Source: Atopobiaceae bacterium (lineage in GTDB: Bacteria > Actinomycetota > Coriobacteriia > Coriobacteriales > Atopobiaceae). Taken from it: a DNA stretch of 64,000 nt. Below the pieces are notes generated by a model, which worked only from the letters and a program-made list of their open reading frames with translations, had not been told where the DNA came from and ran no database searches. Position numbers and translations under genes: made by a program. Where the stretch lies: positions 50,504 through 114,503 of the forward strand of contig JAFWKQ010000039.1 in assembly GCA_017545665.1 (NCBI GenBank). The letters are read 5' to 3'. This document shows, in pieces, positions 40,068-50,419 of the stretch (the stretch's first letter is position 1; every line of letters begins with the position of its first letter).

Positions 40068-43000
40068 CTACTCGCTCTCGTCGTCGCCGCCAACCAGGGC
40101 AAGCACGCCCAGTGCCGTGGGCACGAGCTCGCTCGCGTCTTTGCGGAACGGGTACTTGAGCTGATGGCTCTTGGGGAAGTACACGCCACGTTGCGCACGC
40201 AGCTTAGTTGCCACGCCGCCAGGCACCTCGATGCCCGTGTACACCAGCCGTCCGCCAGTAAACGCCACGTTGGTGACGCCCAGGCGCTCGCAGCGTATGC
40301 GCATGCGAGCGCGGTCGAAGATGTTGAGCGCCGCCAGGGGCATTCCGCCGTATTCCGCCTCGAGCTCCTTTTGCAGCCGGTCGACGTCTGCCAGCTCGTT
40401 GGCCGCCGCCAAACGGCGATACGCCATCACGCGCTTGTCTACGTCGGGCAAATACTCCTCGGCCAAGTAGAAGTCCGCCGACAGGTTAATTACAACCTCG
40501 CTGGGCTCGTCGCCCTCTGGCACCTCGCCGCGCGCCTCAGCCACAGCCTGACCCAGCATCTGCGTAAACAGGTCGAATCCCACGCTGTTCAAATTGCCGT
40601 GCTGCTCGGCGCCCACAAGCGATCCAGCTCCGCGAATCTCCAAATCGCGCATGGCAATGCGCATGCCGCTGCCCAAATCCTGCAGCTCGGCCAACGCCGT
40701 AAGGCGCTCGGTAGCCTCGGGCGTTAGCGGCTCCTCGGCCGGAAACATAAAGTACGCGTATGCCTGCGTGCGCCCACGACCCACGCGTCCCTTAAGCTGA
40801 TACAGCTGCGCCAGGCCAAGACGTTGCGAGTCCTCGATTACCAGCGTGTTGGTATGGGGGTTGTCTATGCCGCTCTCGATGATGGTGGTGGCCACAAGAA
40901 CGTCCACCTCCTGCATCTGGAACTGCAGCATAACGTCTTCCACCTGCGTAGGGCTCATTTGTCCGTGGGCCACGGCAACGCGCGCCTCGGGCGCCGCCTG
41001 CTGCACACGCTCCACGGCATCCTCAATGGTGTGCACGCGGTTCGATACGTAGTACACCTGACCGCCGCGCCCCAGCTCCAAGCGAAGCGCATCGCTCACC
41101 ACATCGGAATCGTACTCGCCCACATACACCTGCACTGGCCTGCGACCAGGAGGCGGCGTAAGGATGAGGCTCATCTCACGCACGCCCGAAAGCGCCATCT
41201 GCATAGTACGCGGAATGGGCGTGGCCGAGAGCGTGAGCACGTCCACCTGCTCGCGCATGTTCTTGAGCTGCTCCTTGTGTTGCACGCCAAAGCGCTGCTC
41301 CTCGTCCACAATAACGAGCCCCAGCGCCTTTGGGTTAACGTCCGCCGACAAGAGCCGGTGGGTGCCCACCAGTACGTTTACCTCACCTGTGGCAAAGTCG
41401 GCCAACGCGCGCCGCTGCTGCGCCGGCGTTACGAAACGGCTCAGTACCTCCACGCGCAGGCCAAACGGAGAAAAGCGATCGAAGAACGTGTCGTAGTGCT
41501 GCTGCGCAAGGATGGTGGTGGGGCAAAGCACCATAACCTGACGCTCGTCCATGCAGCACTTAAAGGCCGCCCGCAGCGCCACCTCCGTCTTTCCAAAGCC
41601 CACGTCGCCGCAAAGGAGCCGGTCCATGGGACGCGTCGACTCCATGTCGGCCTTAATGTCCTCCACAGCCCGCACCTGGTCGGGCGTGAGGTCGTAGGTA
41701 AAGTTGGCCTCCATGTCGCTTTGGGCGGAGGTGTCGGCCGCAAAGGCATGGCCCTTCACCGCACTACGCCGCGCATAGAGATCCACTAGGTCGAACGCCA
41801 GCTTTTTGGCCGACTTGCGCGCCTTGTTCGTGGCACGGCTCCAATCGGCCGTGTTCAGACGCGTAAGACGCGGACTGCTGCCGTCGGGACCCACATAGCG
41901 CGTAATGCGATCCACCCGCTCCAAGGGCACGTAAAGCTTGTCCTCGTTGGCGTATTGCAGCAGGAAGTAGTCGCGCTCGCGGTCGTCCACCTCCTGGCGA
42001 ACGATGCCGGTAAACAGAGCGATGCCGTGTCGCGCGTGCACCACGTAATCGCCTGGCTTGAACGGGAACGTAGTTGTGGTGGGATCGATCCTGCGCGGAC
42101 GACGCCGTTTGGCACTGCGTGCCGAAAGGTCTCCAACCGAGAAAACCGCCACATGCGCACCCGGCACCACCACGCCCGACGGCACGGGTGCATCCACAAA
42201 GGTAACCACGCCCGCATCGAATCCGTCGCGATAGTCCCGCTGACGCAGCGACTCTGCAAAGGGAATGGACTCGTCCAAAAAGCGCATCTTAAGATGGTCG
42301 CGCGCGCTGGGGTCGGGCACGGCAAACACAATGACCGAACCGTCACGCACGAATTGGCGCATGCGCCCAAGAAGCTTGCTGTCTTTGCCCGCAATGCCGG
42401 GCTGCTGCACGCGAAGCTGAGCCTCGTCCGCAGACGTTGGCACAGTTCGTGCGGCACGAGCCGATCGGGCGCGCGTGGTGCCCGCACGCATGAGCGACGA
42501 AAGCGAGATGCGCTGCTGCCCGCCAAAGTCAAGCTTCTTAAGGGGCGTAAACAGCAGGTCCAAGGCCTTGTCTTCCATGCGAAGCGCGCCCGCCGCATGA
42601 CGCACGTCGTCGGCGGCATGGGCGCAGTCGTCCAGCATGGCGCGCGGCTCCGAGAGCACCACCAGGGTGTTTTTGGCCATGTGCTCCATAGGCGACGCCG
42701 TCTTGCCGCCATAGAGCTCGGCGAGGTAGCGATCAAGCTGCGGCGCGTTTGCCCGTTGCTGAATGAGCTCCAGATCGGCTGCCAGCTGGGAGTCCTCCAT
42801 TGCGGGACGCGACAAAACCCGCGTGGCGCGCGCGATGGTTTGGTCGGTAAAGGCCAGCTCGCGACAAGGCACCACGCGCACCTCGTCCAGCTCGCCTATG
42901 GTTTGGCCCGTGGCGGCCACCATGCGACGGATGCGGTCGATCTCGTCGCCAAAGAACTCCAGGCGCACGGGCGCCTTTTCCTGCGCGGGAAACACGTCCA

Positions 43001-43541
43001 CGGAATCGCCGTGCACATGGAAGGTGCCAGGTGTGTCCACATCCCCCGCATTGGCATAGCCCATGCCCACCAGCAGGCGCGGGACGTCCTCAAATGGCAC
43101 CTCGTCGCCCACCGCAAACGTTGAGCTGCAAAAGTAGCCTGTGCCCGTCGGGGGAACGCGCCGCATGAGTGCGTGTGCCGAGGCAACAACCACGCACGCC
43201 TCCCCTGCCGACAAGCGCTCCAGCGCAGCGCAGCGTGCTCCCACGGCCGCAAAGTCGCATGGCTTGTCCGACCAAGGAAGGTCTTCGCGGTGTGGATAGC
43301 GCAGCACCACGTTGGTATCGAGCCAGGCAGCAAGCGTCTGGGCCATGCGGTCGGCAGCGTCCTCGCCAGGCACCACGAGCAAACAGGGGCGCGGCTCGCG
43401 GGCCCATAGCGCCGCCACCAGCAAGGCGCGGCCACTTTGGGCAACGGCTATGGTCGTATCGGATCCCTTGCGCATATTTGAGAGCGCGGGGCGAAGCTCG
43501 GGGTCGCTTAGAAGACGCCCGGATATGCGGTCTATGAGCAT
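40068..43541 (-). CDS. mfd: Transcription-repair coupling factor
   Basis: 1157 aa, full length. Mfd releases RNA polymerase stalled at lesions and recruits UvrA. The UvrB-like N-terminal module (about 1-350), the RNA-polymerase-interacting domain starting at GDYVVHARHGIALFTGI (about residue 510), the RecG-like helicase with GDVGFGKTE and DEEQRFG, and the C-terminal regulatory TRCF domain (about 1010-1130) are in the normal order. The ATG has GAGGGAG. It is read alone, away from the ChW gene's terminator and toward the family C array. Confidence 0.97.
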   Translation of the reverse strand: MLIDRISGRLLSDPELRPALSNMRKGSDTTIAVAQSGRALLVAALWAREPRPCLLVVPGEDAADRMAQTLAAWLDTNVVLRYPHREDLPWSDKPCDFAAVGARCAALERLSAGEACVVVASAHALMRRVPPTGTGYFCSSTFAVGDEVPFEDVPRLLVGMGYANAGDVDTPGTFHVHGDSVDVFPAQEKAPVRLEFFGDEIDRIRRMVAATGQTIGELDEVRVVPCRELAFTDQTIARATRVLSRPAMEDSQLAADLELIQQRANAPQLDRYLAELYGGKTASPMEHMAKNTLVVLSEPRAMLDDCAHAADDVRHAAGALRMEDKALDLLFTPLKKLDFGGQQRISLSSLMRAGTTRARSARAARTVPTSADEAQLRVQQPGIAGKDSKLLGRMRQFVRDGSVIVFAVPDPSARDHLKMRFLDESIPFAESLRQRDYRDGFDAGVVTFVDAPVPSGVVVPGAHVAVFSVGDLSARSAKRRRPRRIDPTTTTFPFKPGDYVVHARHGIALFTGIVRQEVDDRERDYFLLQYANEDKLYVPLERVDRITRYVGPDGSSPRLTRLNTADWSRATNKARKSAKKLAFDLVDLYARRSAVKGHAFAADTSAQSDMEANFTYDLTPDQVRAVEDIKADMESTRPMDRLLCGDVGFGKTEVALRAAFKCCMDERQVMVLCPTTILAQQHYDTFFDRFSPFGLRVEVLSRFVTPAQQRRALADFATGEVNVLVGTHRLLSADVNPKALGLVIVDEEQRFGVQHKEQLKNMREQVDVLTLSATPIPRTMQMALSGVREMSLILTPPPGRRPVQVYVGEYDSDVVSDALRLELGRGGQVYYVSNRVHTIEDAVERVQQAAPEARVAVAHGQMSPTQVEDVMLQFQMQEVDVLVATTIIESGIDNPHTNTLVIEDSQRLGLAQLYQLKGRVGRGRTQAYAYFMFPAEEPLTPEATERLTALAELQDLGSGMRIAMRDLEIRGAGSLVGAEQHGNLNSVGFDLFTQMLGQAVAEARGEVPEGDEPSEVVINLSADFYLAEEYLPDVDKRVMAYRRLAAANELADVDRLQKELEAEYGGMPLAALNIFDRARMRIRCERLGVTNVAFTGGRLVYTGIEVPGGVATKLRAQRGVYFPKSHQLKYPFRKDASELVPTALGVLALVGGDDESE

Positions 43542-43624
43542 GGTTCTCCCTCGTTTTAGGAGGTCATTGTACCCGAAAAGTGCGTTTGCCTAGCACGGTG
43601 GCAAATATGGACAAACTCACCAAA

Positions 43625-43665
43625 AGGCCCCAAGCTGCGACACACAAGATCGCAGCTTGGGGCCT
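43625..43665 (-). terminator. Intrinsic terminator of ChW/NlpC gene
   Basis: A perfect 16-bp stem AGGCCCCAAGCTGCGA with its complement, 9-base loop, followed on the minus strand by TTTTGG. The stop codon is at 43699. Confidence 0.85.
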
Positions 43666-43698
43666 ATCCCTAAGTCAGGGTTTTTCGTTGCCTGAATC

Positions 43699-46600
43699 CT
43701 ACTGGAACAGGCGAATAACGCCGCGCGGCGAGCCGCTGGCATACATGTTGCGTTGCACCACGCCCGCGCCCATGATGGCCTCAACCACGGTATCGTTGCC
43801 CACGTATACCGCAGCGTGTCCCGGATACGAAATTACGTCGCCTCTCTGGCGCGCGCCCAGCGAAACGTGCAGCGCCCGACCGTAGTTCCAGAAATTCTCG
43901 GCATCGTGGCTATGCCAGCCAGAGTTGCCGGTAATGTAGTGGGCCCACGGGTTAAAGTCGTTGTAACCCGTGCCCCCACCCAGGTCCATGCCGCACGCAT
44001 AGGCGCACTGGTACACCAGGCCGATGCAGTCCACTCCCACGCCAGGCGCGCAGGAATAGTTCCACATATAGGGCGATCCCATGTACTCGTACGCACGCGA
44101 CACAAAGGCGTTTATGCAGTCGTTGCGCGATGCCCAAATGCCAATGCGCGATTTAGTCACATAGTTCCATGGCGCGCGGGCCGCGCTCGTAATCTTAACG
44201 TTCCTGCTGCTTACCTGGTAATAGCCCGAGGGATTTTGGTATCCCAGCTTGCCGAAGTTTGCGCCATTCATAAACGGACGGGCTGTTGATCCGGGAGCCG
44301 CGCCACCCTTGGCAGTAACCACCAGCTGGATGGCCTCCAGACGCAAGCCCATGCCCGACGTGCCAGACTCGGCGCCATTCTTTGCCCATCCCATCCAACC
44401 GATGTTCTGCGCATGTACGCGATACCACACATCGTAGTACTTAGCCAAATCTCCCGTAAGCCGCACGCAGAGTGCCTCGACGCGTAGGCCACGTCCGCTC
44501 GTGCCAGCGATTTTTCCTTGGTCCGCCCATCCTTGCCAACCGATGTTCTGCACATGGGTCTTTATTTGGATTCCACCCGAGTGTTCGGAGCTCACGGTAG
44601 CCTGCAGAGCCTCAACGCGCAAACCGCGACCGCTCGTGCCGGCCGTGCCTCCATTGCCAACCCACCTTTGCCAGCCGATGTTTTGCACATGGCCGCGATA
44701 CCTGAGGGTAGGAACGCTTATGTATGCAAAATTATACGAAGAGCCTGAGGGAGCGGCGGCATTCTTCTTCACGAGCCGGACCTGGATGGCTTCCACCTGC
44801 TTGCCAAAGCCAGTGCTGCCTGCCTTCTCGCCGTTCTTCGCCCACTTAAGCCAGCCATAATCGGATACATGGCAGCGATAGTAGATGTCGTAGTTCTGCT
44901 CGGCCTTGCCGCTCAGATGCATGGTAATGGCCTCTATGCGGTTGTTCTTGCCAGGCGCGCCAACGGTATTGCCGCCTTCCACCTCGCTTTGCCAACCGAC
45001 GTTTTGCACATGCGCACTGTAGTGCAGCTCGTTGTTGCCTAGACCCACAAGCCTTGCAGAGAAGGCATTGGCAACCGCAGAAACGCCCGTTAGACCTGCG
45101 ACGTCGCCGTTGTCCATCCAACCGAGCCAGCCAAGCCCATATACGCTCGTGCGATAGGTTATGCCCGCCTTAACCGCAGGGTCGCTACCCTGAATGGACG
45201 TGGGTGTCTCACCGCCTTTGGGCACAATAACGATCTGGATGGCCTCCAGGCGCTTGCCCTTGCCCGTGGTGCCGCCCAGCTGACCGTTTCGCACCCAGTT
45301 GAGCCAGCCGTAGTCCTGGGCGTGCACGCGGTAGCACACGTCAAACTTGTTTGCGACCTCACCCGTAAGGCGGATCTTGATGGCTTCCAAACGCTTGCCC
45401 TTGCCCACGGTGCCGCCCACAGCGCCATTAGACACCTCTCGCATCCAGCCGTAGTCCTGGGCGTGCACGGTATACGCAATGCCGCCGTTGGTACCTGCGG
45501 GCAGATTGATGTTTATGCCCTCCAGGCGTTTGCCTTTGCCCGTAGTGCCGCCCAGCTGACCGTTGCTCACCCATTTGAGCCACCCGTAGTCCTGGGCATG
45601 CACGCGGTAGCTCACCTGGGGAACAGACACTGACTCTATGCTAAGCCTGTTCTCCTTGGCGTTGGCTTCCGTCTTGGCGGCCTTGTTGTCCTTGGTTGCG
45701 TCCTCGGCCTTCTTTTGCGAGTCATCGCTTGCCGACATTACCTGTACGGGCTTGTCTTCGGCTTTGTCTTCGGCCTGCGGAACGTCGTCGGTTTGGCCCT
45801 GGTCGTCAACAGGGGCCTCCTTGGTGCCAAACTCGGTTGCCACGAACTCCTTGCTCTCGTCCTTGGTAAGAAGCAGTACCTGTAGGTCGTCGACAAGGGC
45901 TTCCTTGTTGTTGGGAGCGGCGGACTCGCCGTTCTTCACCCAGTCAAGCCAGGCGCCGTTTACGTGGACCCTATACCACACGTCGTGCGTCTTGCTAAGG
46001 TCGTCACTCACACGCAGCTGCAGGTCGGCGAAGGCCTCCTTGGCCTGTGCGGGCGCGTCCTGCTCACCCTCCTGCGTCTCTTGGGCCTCGGGCCACTCGT
46101 CGGGCCACTCCTGATCGCCCGCTCGAGTACGTAGCTCCACCTTGCCCTGGGCATTGGCGACGCGCACTTCCAGATTGCGTATTTCCAGCGGCGCGACTTC
46201 TTTTGTTTGTTCTGCGGGCGCAGTTTCGGGGACTTGCGCCTCGCCACCCTGTGCGGAATCGGGAGTCTGCATCTCGCCACCCTGCGCAGGCTCGGGATCC
46301 GGCTTCTTGGTGCCCTGACCGACATTGGCGTCTGGCGTCTTAGCCGCGTCGCCTTCGCCAGCCACCTGCTCCTCGGCGTTCGCGCTGCCTTCGGCGTTCT
46401 TATTGCCCTGGTCCTGTACAGCGTCTTCCGCCTTTGCATTGCCTTGGTTCTGTGCGGTGCCCTCGGCGTTCTTGTTGTTGGTGCCTTCGGCATCCTTGCT
46501 GCCCTCGGCCTCGTCCGCGACGCCGTTGGGCTTCTGATCCTCCTGTGCCGGCGCGTCCTCCGACGGCGCCGCTTGCTGCGCTCGTTGCTCATCCGCCACG

Positions 46601-46797
46601 CGCGCCGCCTCCAGTGCGTCATGCCACGAGACAAACGACACCCAAGGGGTCTCATCGTCGTTGGCGTTCACACGGTACTCAACGGCCGCCCTAAGAGCCT
46701 GGGCCTCCTCTACGCCCTCGGCAAGCGCCGCTTGCGGCACCATGCCAATCACCAAGGAAAGGCTCAGCAACGACGCCGCAACCCTACGACCAATCAT
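43699..46797 (-). CDS. Secreted ChW-repeat protein with NlpC/P60-like C-terminal domain
   Basis: 1032 aa. Signal peptide about 1-26 (GRRVAASLLSLSLVIG, cut after ALA). Residues about 60-190 are a low-complexity region rich in Gln, Asn, Lys, Glu and Gly. One degenerate and nine clear ChW (clostridial hydrophobic W) repeats follow, each about 45 aa with the pattern YRVHxQxxGWxxWVxNGxxxG and GxRxEAI. The last 150 residues are a papain-like NlpC/P60 domain with Cys in GVDCIGLVYQ and His in PGHAAVYVG. It is probably a wall-bound peptidase/adhesin that cuts peptide stems or host glycoprotein. The ATG at 46797 follows GAAGGAG. No LPxTG. Confidence 0.85.
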   Translation of the reverse strand: MIGRRVAASLLSLSLVIGMVPQAALAEGVEEAQALRAAVEYRVNANDDETPWVSFVSWHDALEAARVADEQRAQQAAPSEDAPAQEDQKPNGVADEAEGSKDAEGTNNKNAEGTAQNQGNAKAEDAVQDQGNKNAEGSANAEEQVAGEGDAAKTPDANVGQGTKKPDPEPAQGGEMQTPDSAQGGEAQVPETAPAEQTKEVAPLEIRNLEVRVANAQGKVELRTRAGDQEWPDEWPEAQETQEGEQDAPAQAKEAFADLQLRVSDDLSKTHDVWYRVHVNGAWLDWVKNGESAAPNNKEALVDDLQVLLLTKDESKEFVATEFGTKEAPVDDQGQTDDVPQAEDKAEDKPVQVMSASDDSQKKAEDATKDNKAAKTEANAKENRLSIESVSVPQVSYRVHAQDYGWLKWVSNGQLGGTTGKGKRLEGININLPAGTNGGIAYTVHAQDYGWMREVSNGAVGGTVGKGKRLEAIKIRLTGEVANKFDVCYRVHAQDYGWLNWVRNGQLGGTTGKGKRLEAIQIVIVPKGGETPTSIQGSDPAVKAGITYRTSVYGLGWLGWMDNGDVAGLTGVSAVANAFSARLVGLGNNELHYSAHVQNVGWQSEVEGGNTVGAPGKNNRIEAITMHLSGKAEQNYDIYYRCHVSDYGWLKWAKNGEKAGSTGFGKQVEAIQVRLVKKNAAAPSGSSYNFAYISVPTLRYRGHVQNIGWQRWVGNGGTAGTSGRGLRVEALQATVSSEHSGGIQIKTHVQNIGWQGWADQGKIAGTSGRGLRVEALCVRLTGDLAKYYDVWYRVHAQNIGWMGWAKNGAESGTSGMGLRLEAIQLVVTAKGGAAPGSTARPFMNGANFGKLGYQNPSGYYQVSSRNVKITSAARAPWNYVTKSRIGIWASRNDCINAFVSRAYEYMGSPYMWNYSCAPGVGVDCIGLVYQCAYACGMDLGGGTGYNDFNPWAHYITGNSGWHSHDAENFWNYGRALHVSLGARQRGDVISYPGHAAVYVGNDTVVEAIMGAGVVQRNMYASGSPRGVIRLFQ

Positions 46798-46863
46798 GGA
46801 GACTCCTTCTCTTTTGTCCTGCATCCTCACCACATGCCCTCTTCGACTAGTCAAATTGCCCAA

Positions 46864-49800
46864 CTATTTGCGCCAACGGCCGGAATCGCGTGCCAGCGAC
46901 GACAAGTACTGCTTTGCCGCAACGACGCTATCCAGGTCCGCTTGCCAGTTCCAGTTGTTCTCGGCAACGCCCGGAACGTTCATACGCGCATCATCGTCGA
47001 GCACGAGCACGTCCTGCAGCGGAGTCATTACCACGTTGGCACTCGAGTTCATACAGCGCCACATGAGCTCGCGATACACGTCGTCGAATTTGTCGTAGGG
47101 CCATTTGCTCTTGATCCAGCCCACCAGCGTTTGCGTGTCGTGCGTGCTGGTATAGCAAATTTTGCCATCTGCGGGCGTATAGCCCTGACGCACGTCCTCG
47201 TTGGCAAACAGGATCACGTCCATACCGGGGAATCCCGTGGTGGACACCAAAAAGCGTACGGCTGGCGTAATGGTGCCCAGGTCCTCCCCAATGAAGGGCA
47301 GGTTGCCAAAGCGCTCGCGCGCCACACGGAACAGGTCCAGGCCAGGGCCAAAGTTCCAAGCACCCTCCATTGCGCCGCGCCCGCCGGGAATGTTGTAATA
47401 CGAAGAGAAGCCCAGGAAGTGATCCAGACGCACGTAATCATACAGATGCATCATGCGCTCCAGACGCCGCATCCACCAGTCGTAGTTCTGCTCGCGCAGC
47501 ACATCCCAACGGAAGGTGGGGTTGCCCCAAATCTGACCGTCCTTGGCAAAGTCGTCGGGCGGACATCCGGCCACACCGCGGGGAAATCCCTTCTCATCGA
47601 GGTCGAATATGTTGCGCTCGGCCCACACGTCACTGGAGTCGGCACTCACATACATGGGCATGTCGCCAATGATCTTTATGCCACGCTCGTTGGCGTAGGC
47701 GCGCAGCTCCATCCACTGCTTCTCGAACACGTACTGCGCGCGACGATGCGTCTCGGTGTTTGCCGCAATCGTCTCCTCTTCGTCGGCAATGCCAGGACGA
47801 TACTCGCGCAGGTTCTCGGGCCAAAGCGGCCAGGGGATGTCGTCGCCCACGGTTTCCTTGATGGCGCGGAACGCCACGTACGGCTCCAGCCAGTCCTCGT
47901 TCTCCTTACAGAACTCCTTGTAGCCAGGGTCGTTGTCCAAGCCCTCCACCAGCTCGTCCAAGTCGTTCTGGAAACCCTCCAGAAGATACGGGTTGCCGGC
48001 AAAGGCCGACAGGCCCGCGTACGGGGAGCCAAACTGATCGGTGGGGTTAACGGGCAGCACCTGCCAATAGGTTTGCCCAGACTCGGCCAGTATGTCCACA
48101 AAGCGTTTGGCAGGCTCGCCCAGGGAGCCGGGCTCCCCACCGTTGGGAAGGCTGGTAATGTGGCAGATGACGCCCATTCCCCGCTCCATGGGTTCCTGCA
48201 GGCGCTGCTCATCGCGGAAGTACAGCACCGAGGTGCCCAGCGGCCACAGGTGCACGCTGCAGGCCTTGCCGTCTTCGCGAATCTGCGGCTTCGTTCCCTG
48301 CACGATGTCGTCCACGCCGGCGGCGTGCATGGGCACCTCCACGGTATGGGAGTCTTTGAGACTTGCGTTTGCCAACACGCATACGGTTGTTGTGCCAAGC
48401 GTGCGCGTAAATCCAAATACATCGTCGTTTAGCGCAAACGGCTTGAAGTCGCCCTCCTCAAACACGTCGGGCAACGACTTGCGCACCGCAATGGCATTGC
48501 GATAGATGGTACGGCAGTTCTCGTTCTCGTTGCCCCAAGGATAAGTGGCGCGGTTATATGGATCGGTGTAGCCCTCAAGTCCCGCTTCGTCGCCGTAGTA
48601 CACGCACGGCACGCCCGGCAGCGTCATTTGCAGCAGGGCCGCCACCCACAGGCGGCTTACGGCCAAGTTGCGCTGCCCCTCGTTGAGGCGGAAGTCGCGA
48701 CGCTGCTCTTCGGTGAGCTCGTCCTTGGCGGGCGCATCGCCCAACATGGTGAGCACGCGCTCGCGGTCGTGGCTGCCCAAAAGGTTGAGGTTGCATAGGA
48801 AGGCCTCGCGCGGATAGTTCTCGCACAGCTCCTGCATGCGGTCGGCAATGTTTACGGCCGTGGTCTTGTTTGTGAGGTAGTCCAGAAGCGCCGTGCGGAA
48901 CGGATAGTTCATAACGCTGTCCAGCTCGGAGCCCTGCAGGTAGCGACGCAACTCGCCGTAGCTCACCTTGTTGGAGGCATCCTCCCAAACCTCGCCTATT
49001 ACCAGCGCGTCGGGCTTCTCGGCAAGTGCGGCAGCCTTGATATCGGCTATGAAGTCGTCGGGAAGTTCGTCCGCTACGTCCAGGCGCCAACCCGACGCGC
49101 CAAGGCGCAGCCACGTGCGCACGACGCCGTCCTTACCACAAATGAACTCACGATACGACGGGTCGTTTTCGTCCACGTCGGGCAGATCGTCCACGCCCCA
49201 CCAGCACTGATACTCGCCGTCGGCATCGCCGCCGAACTTGAACCAGCTGGCATAGGGGCTGTCTTTGCTTTGGAACGCGCCCTCGTCGGGGTAGTTATCG
49301 TATTTGTTGAAGTACCTGGAGTCACAGCCCGTATGGTTAAACACGCCATCCAGAATAATGTATATGCCCATTTCCTTGGCTTCGGCACACAGACGCATGA
49401 ACGTTTCGCGGTCGCCGAGCATGGGGTCCACGCGCATGTAGTCGGCGGTGTCGTAGCGATGGTTGCTCGCAGCCTCGAAGATGGGGTTCAGGTAGATGAC
49501 CGAGATTCCCAGGGCCTTTAAATAGCCCAGGCGCTCGCGGATGCCGTCGAGGTTGCCGCCGTAGAAGTCCCAGGTGGATATGCGCCCGTACTGGTCCTTT
49601 TGGTAGGTTGGCTGCGTGGACCAGTCGTGCACGAGCATGCGCGCCGGACCGTTGCGACCATCGCTGAAGCTCTTCTCTACCAGCTCCAGCCAGTTGGTGC
49701 CGCGATCAAAGCGATCTGGGAAGATTTGGTATACGATGCCGTGCTCGTACCAGCTCGGGCGCGTCTCGCGCGGCTCGTACACGGTTATTTGGAACGAGCG

Positions 49801-50148
49801 CGGCTCACCGTCAGAAAAGGTTCCCTCGCCAACGCCGCACTCGCTGCGCGCGCCATAGCGCCACACCGCGCCGTCGTCGGCGGTAATGTTGAAGTAATAC
49901 CAAATTACCTCGGTCTTTGAGGGCGTAAAGGTGCCGGTTAGGCGCACCACGCGCTCGCCGCCCTCCTCCAGGACCTCTGGCTTCATGGGAACGAGCGTCT
50001 CTCCCTCGCCATCTACCCACAGGCGAATGGCGCCCTGCGGGCTTTCCGCATCTCGCACGTCGATCGTTAGCGTTATGGCATTCCCTAAGGGGCACGCTCC
50101 AAATGGCGCGCGATACGTTGCATTGGAAGTGTTGTGTAGCGCTCTCAC
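46864..50148 (-). CDS. Fused GH13 alpha-glucan hydrolase and GH77 4-alpha-glucanotransferase
   Basis: 1094 aa. Residues about 1-640 are a GH13 enzyme of the neopullulanase/maltogenic type: N-terminal starch-binding beta domain, region I DGVFNHTG, region II GWRLDVADE with the nucleophile Asp, GEVWED with the acid/base Glu and LGSHDRERV. Residues about 654-1094 are a full GH77 (MalQ) with ITSLPNGGEPGS, nucleophile Asp in VRLDHFLGF, GEDLG and STHDTQTL. Together they debranch and rearrange glycogen-derived dextrins. The GTG start is at 50148 with GAGAGG. It lies downstream of the glg operon terminator on the same strand. Confidence 0.93.
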   Translation of the reverse strand: MRALHNTSNATYRAPFGACPLGNAITLTIDVRDAESPQGAIRLWVDGEGETLVPMKPEVLEEGGERVVRLTGTFTPSKTEVIWYYFNITADDGAVWRYGARSECGVGEGTFSDGEPRSFQITVYEPRETRPSWYEHGIVYQIFPDRFDRGTNWLELVEKSFSDGRNGPARMLVHDWSTQPTYQKDQYGRISTWDFYGGNLDGIRERLGYLKALGISVIYLNPIFEAASNHRYDTADYMRVDPMLGDRETFMRLCAEAKEMGIYIILDGVFNHTGCDSRYFNKYDNYPDEGAFQSKDSPYASWFKFGGDADGEYQCWWGVDDLPDVDENDPSYREFICGKDGVVRTWLRLGASGWRLDVADELPDDFIADIKAAALAEKPDALVIGEVWEDASNKVSYGELRRYLQGSELDSVMNYPFRTALLDYLTNKTTAVNIADRMQELCENYPREAFLCNLNLLGSHDRERVLTMLGDAPAKDELTEEQRRDFRLNEGQRNLAVSRLWVAALLQMTLPGVPCVYYGDEAGLEGYTDPYNRATYPWGNENENCRTIYRNAIAVRKSLPDVFEEGDFKPFALNDDVFGFTRTLGTTTVCVLANASLKDSHTVEVPMHAAGVDDIVQGTKPQIREDGKACSVHLWPLGTSVLYFRDEQRLQEPMERGMGVICHITSLPNGGEPGSLGEPAKRFVDILAESGQTYWQVLPVNPTDQFGSPYAGLSAFAGNPYLLEGFQNDLDELVEGLDNDPGYKEFCKENEDWLEPYVAFRAIKETVGDDIPWPLWPENLREYRPGIADEEETIAANTETHRRAQYVFEKQWMELRAYANERGIKIIGDMPMYVSADSSDVWAERNIFDLDEKGFPRGVAGCPPDDFAKDGQIWGNPTFRWDVLREQNYDWWMRRLERMMHLYDYVRLDHFLGFSSYYNIPGGRGAMEGAWNFGPGLDLFRVARERFGNLPFIGEDLGTITPAVRFLVSTTGFPGMDVILFANEDVRQGYTPADGKICYTSTHDTQTLVGWIKSKWPYDKFDDVYRELMWRCMNSSANVVMTPLQDVLVLDDDARMNVPGVAENNWNWQADLDSVVAAKQYLSSLARDSGRWRK

Positions 50149-50419
50149 GGTTTACGCCTCTCATTCCCATAGCTTAAAAAGTGCATACGGTACGTTATGG
50201 TAGCGGATACTAACGATTCTTGCCACTATCGTTACTTTGTGACGCTATTGTGATGCGCATGGGTTGTTCACACGCCTCGTGCACGTCGACCCGCATGCGA
50301 CTCCGCGCTCGCCTCGCTCGCTCACTTCACGACTCACCGCTTGCGGGCCGACGGGGGCACGAGGACTTAGCACGCAGACGAGGGAACGACGAAGCGGCGT
50401 TTGCTGAGAGCGGCGTTTG

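Noticed and set aside
46207..48432. About 740-codon plus-strand frame
   Set aside because: Antisense to the ChW gene and the GH13-GH77 gene, spanning both of their boundaries; no sensible protein features.
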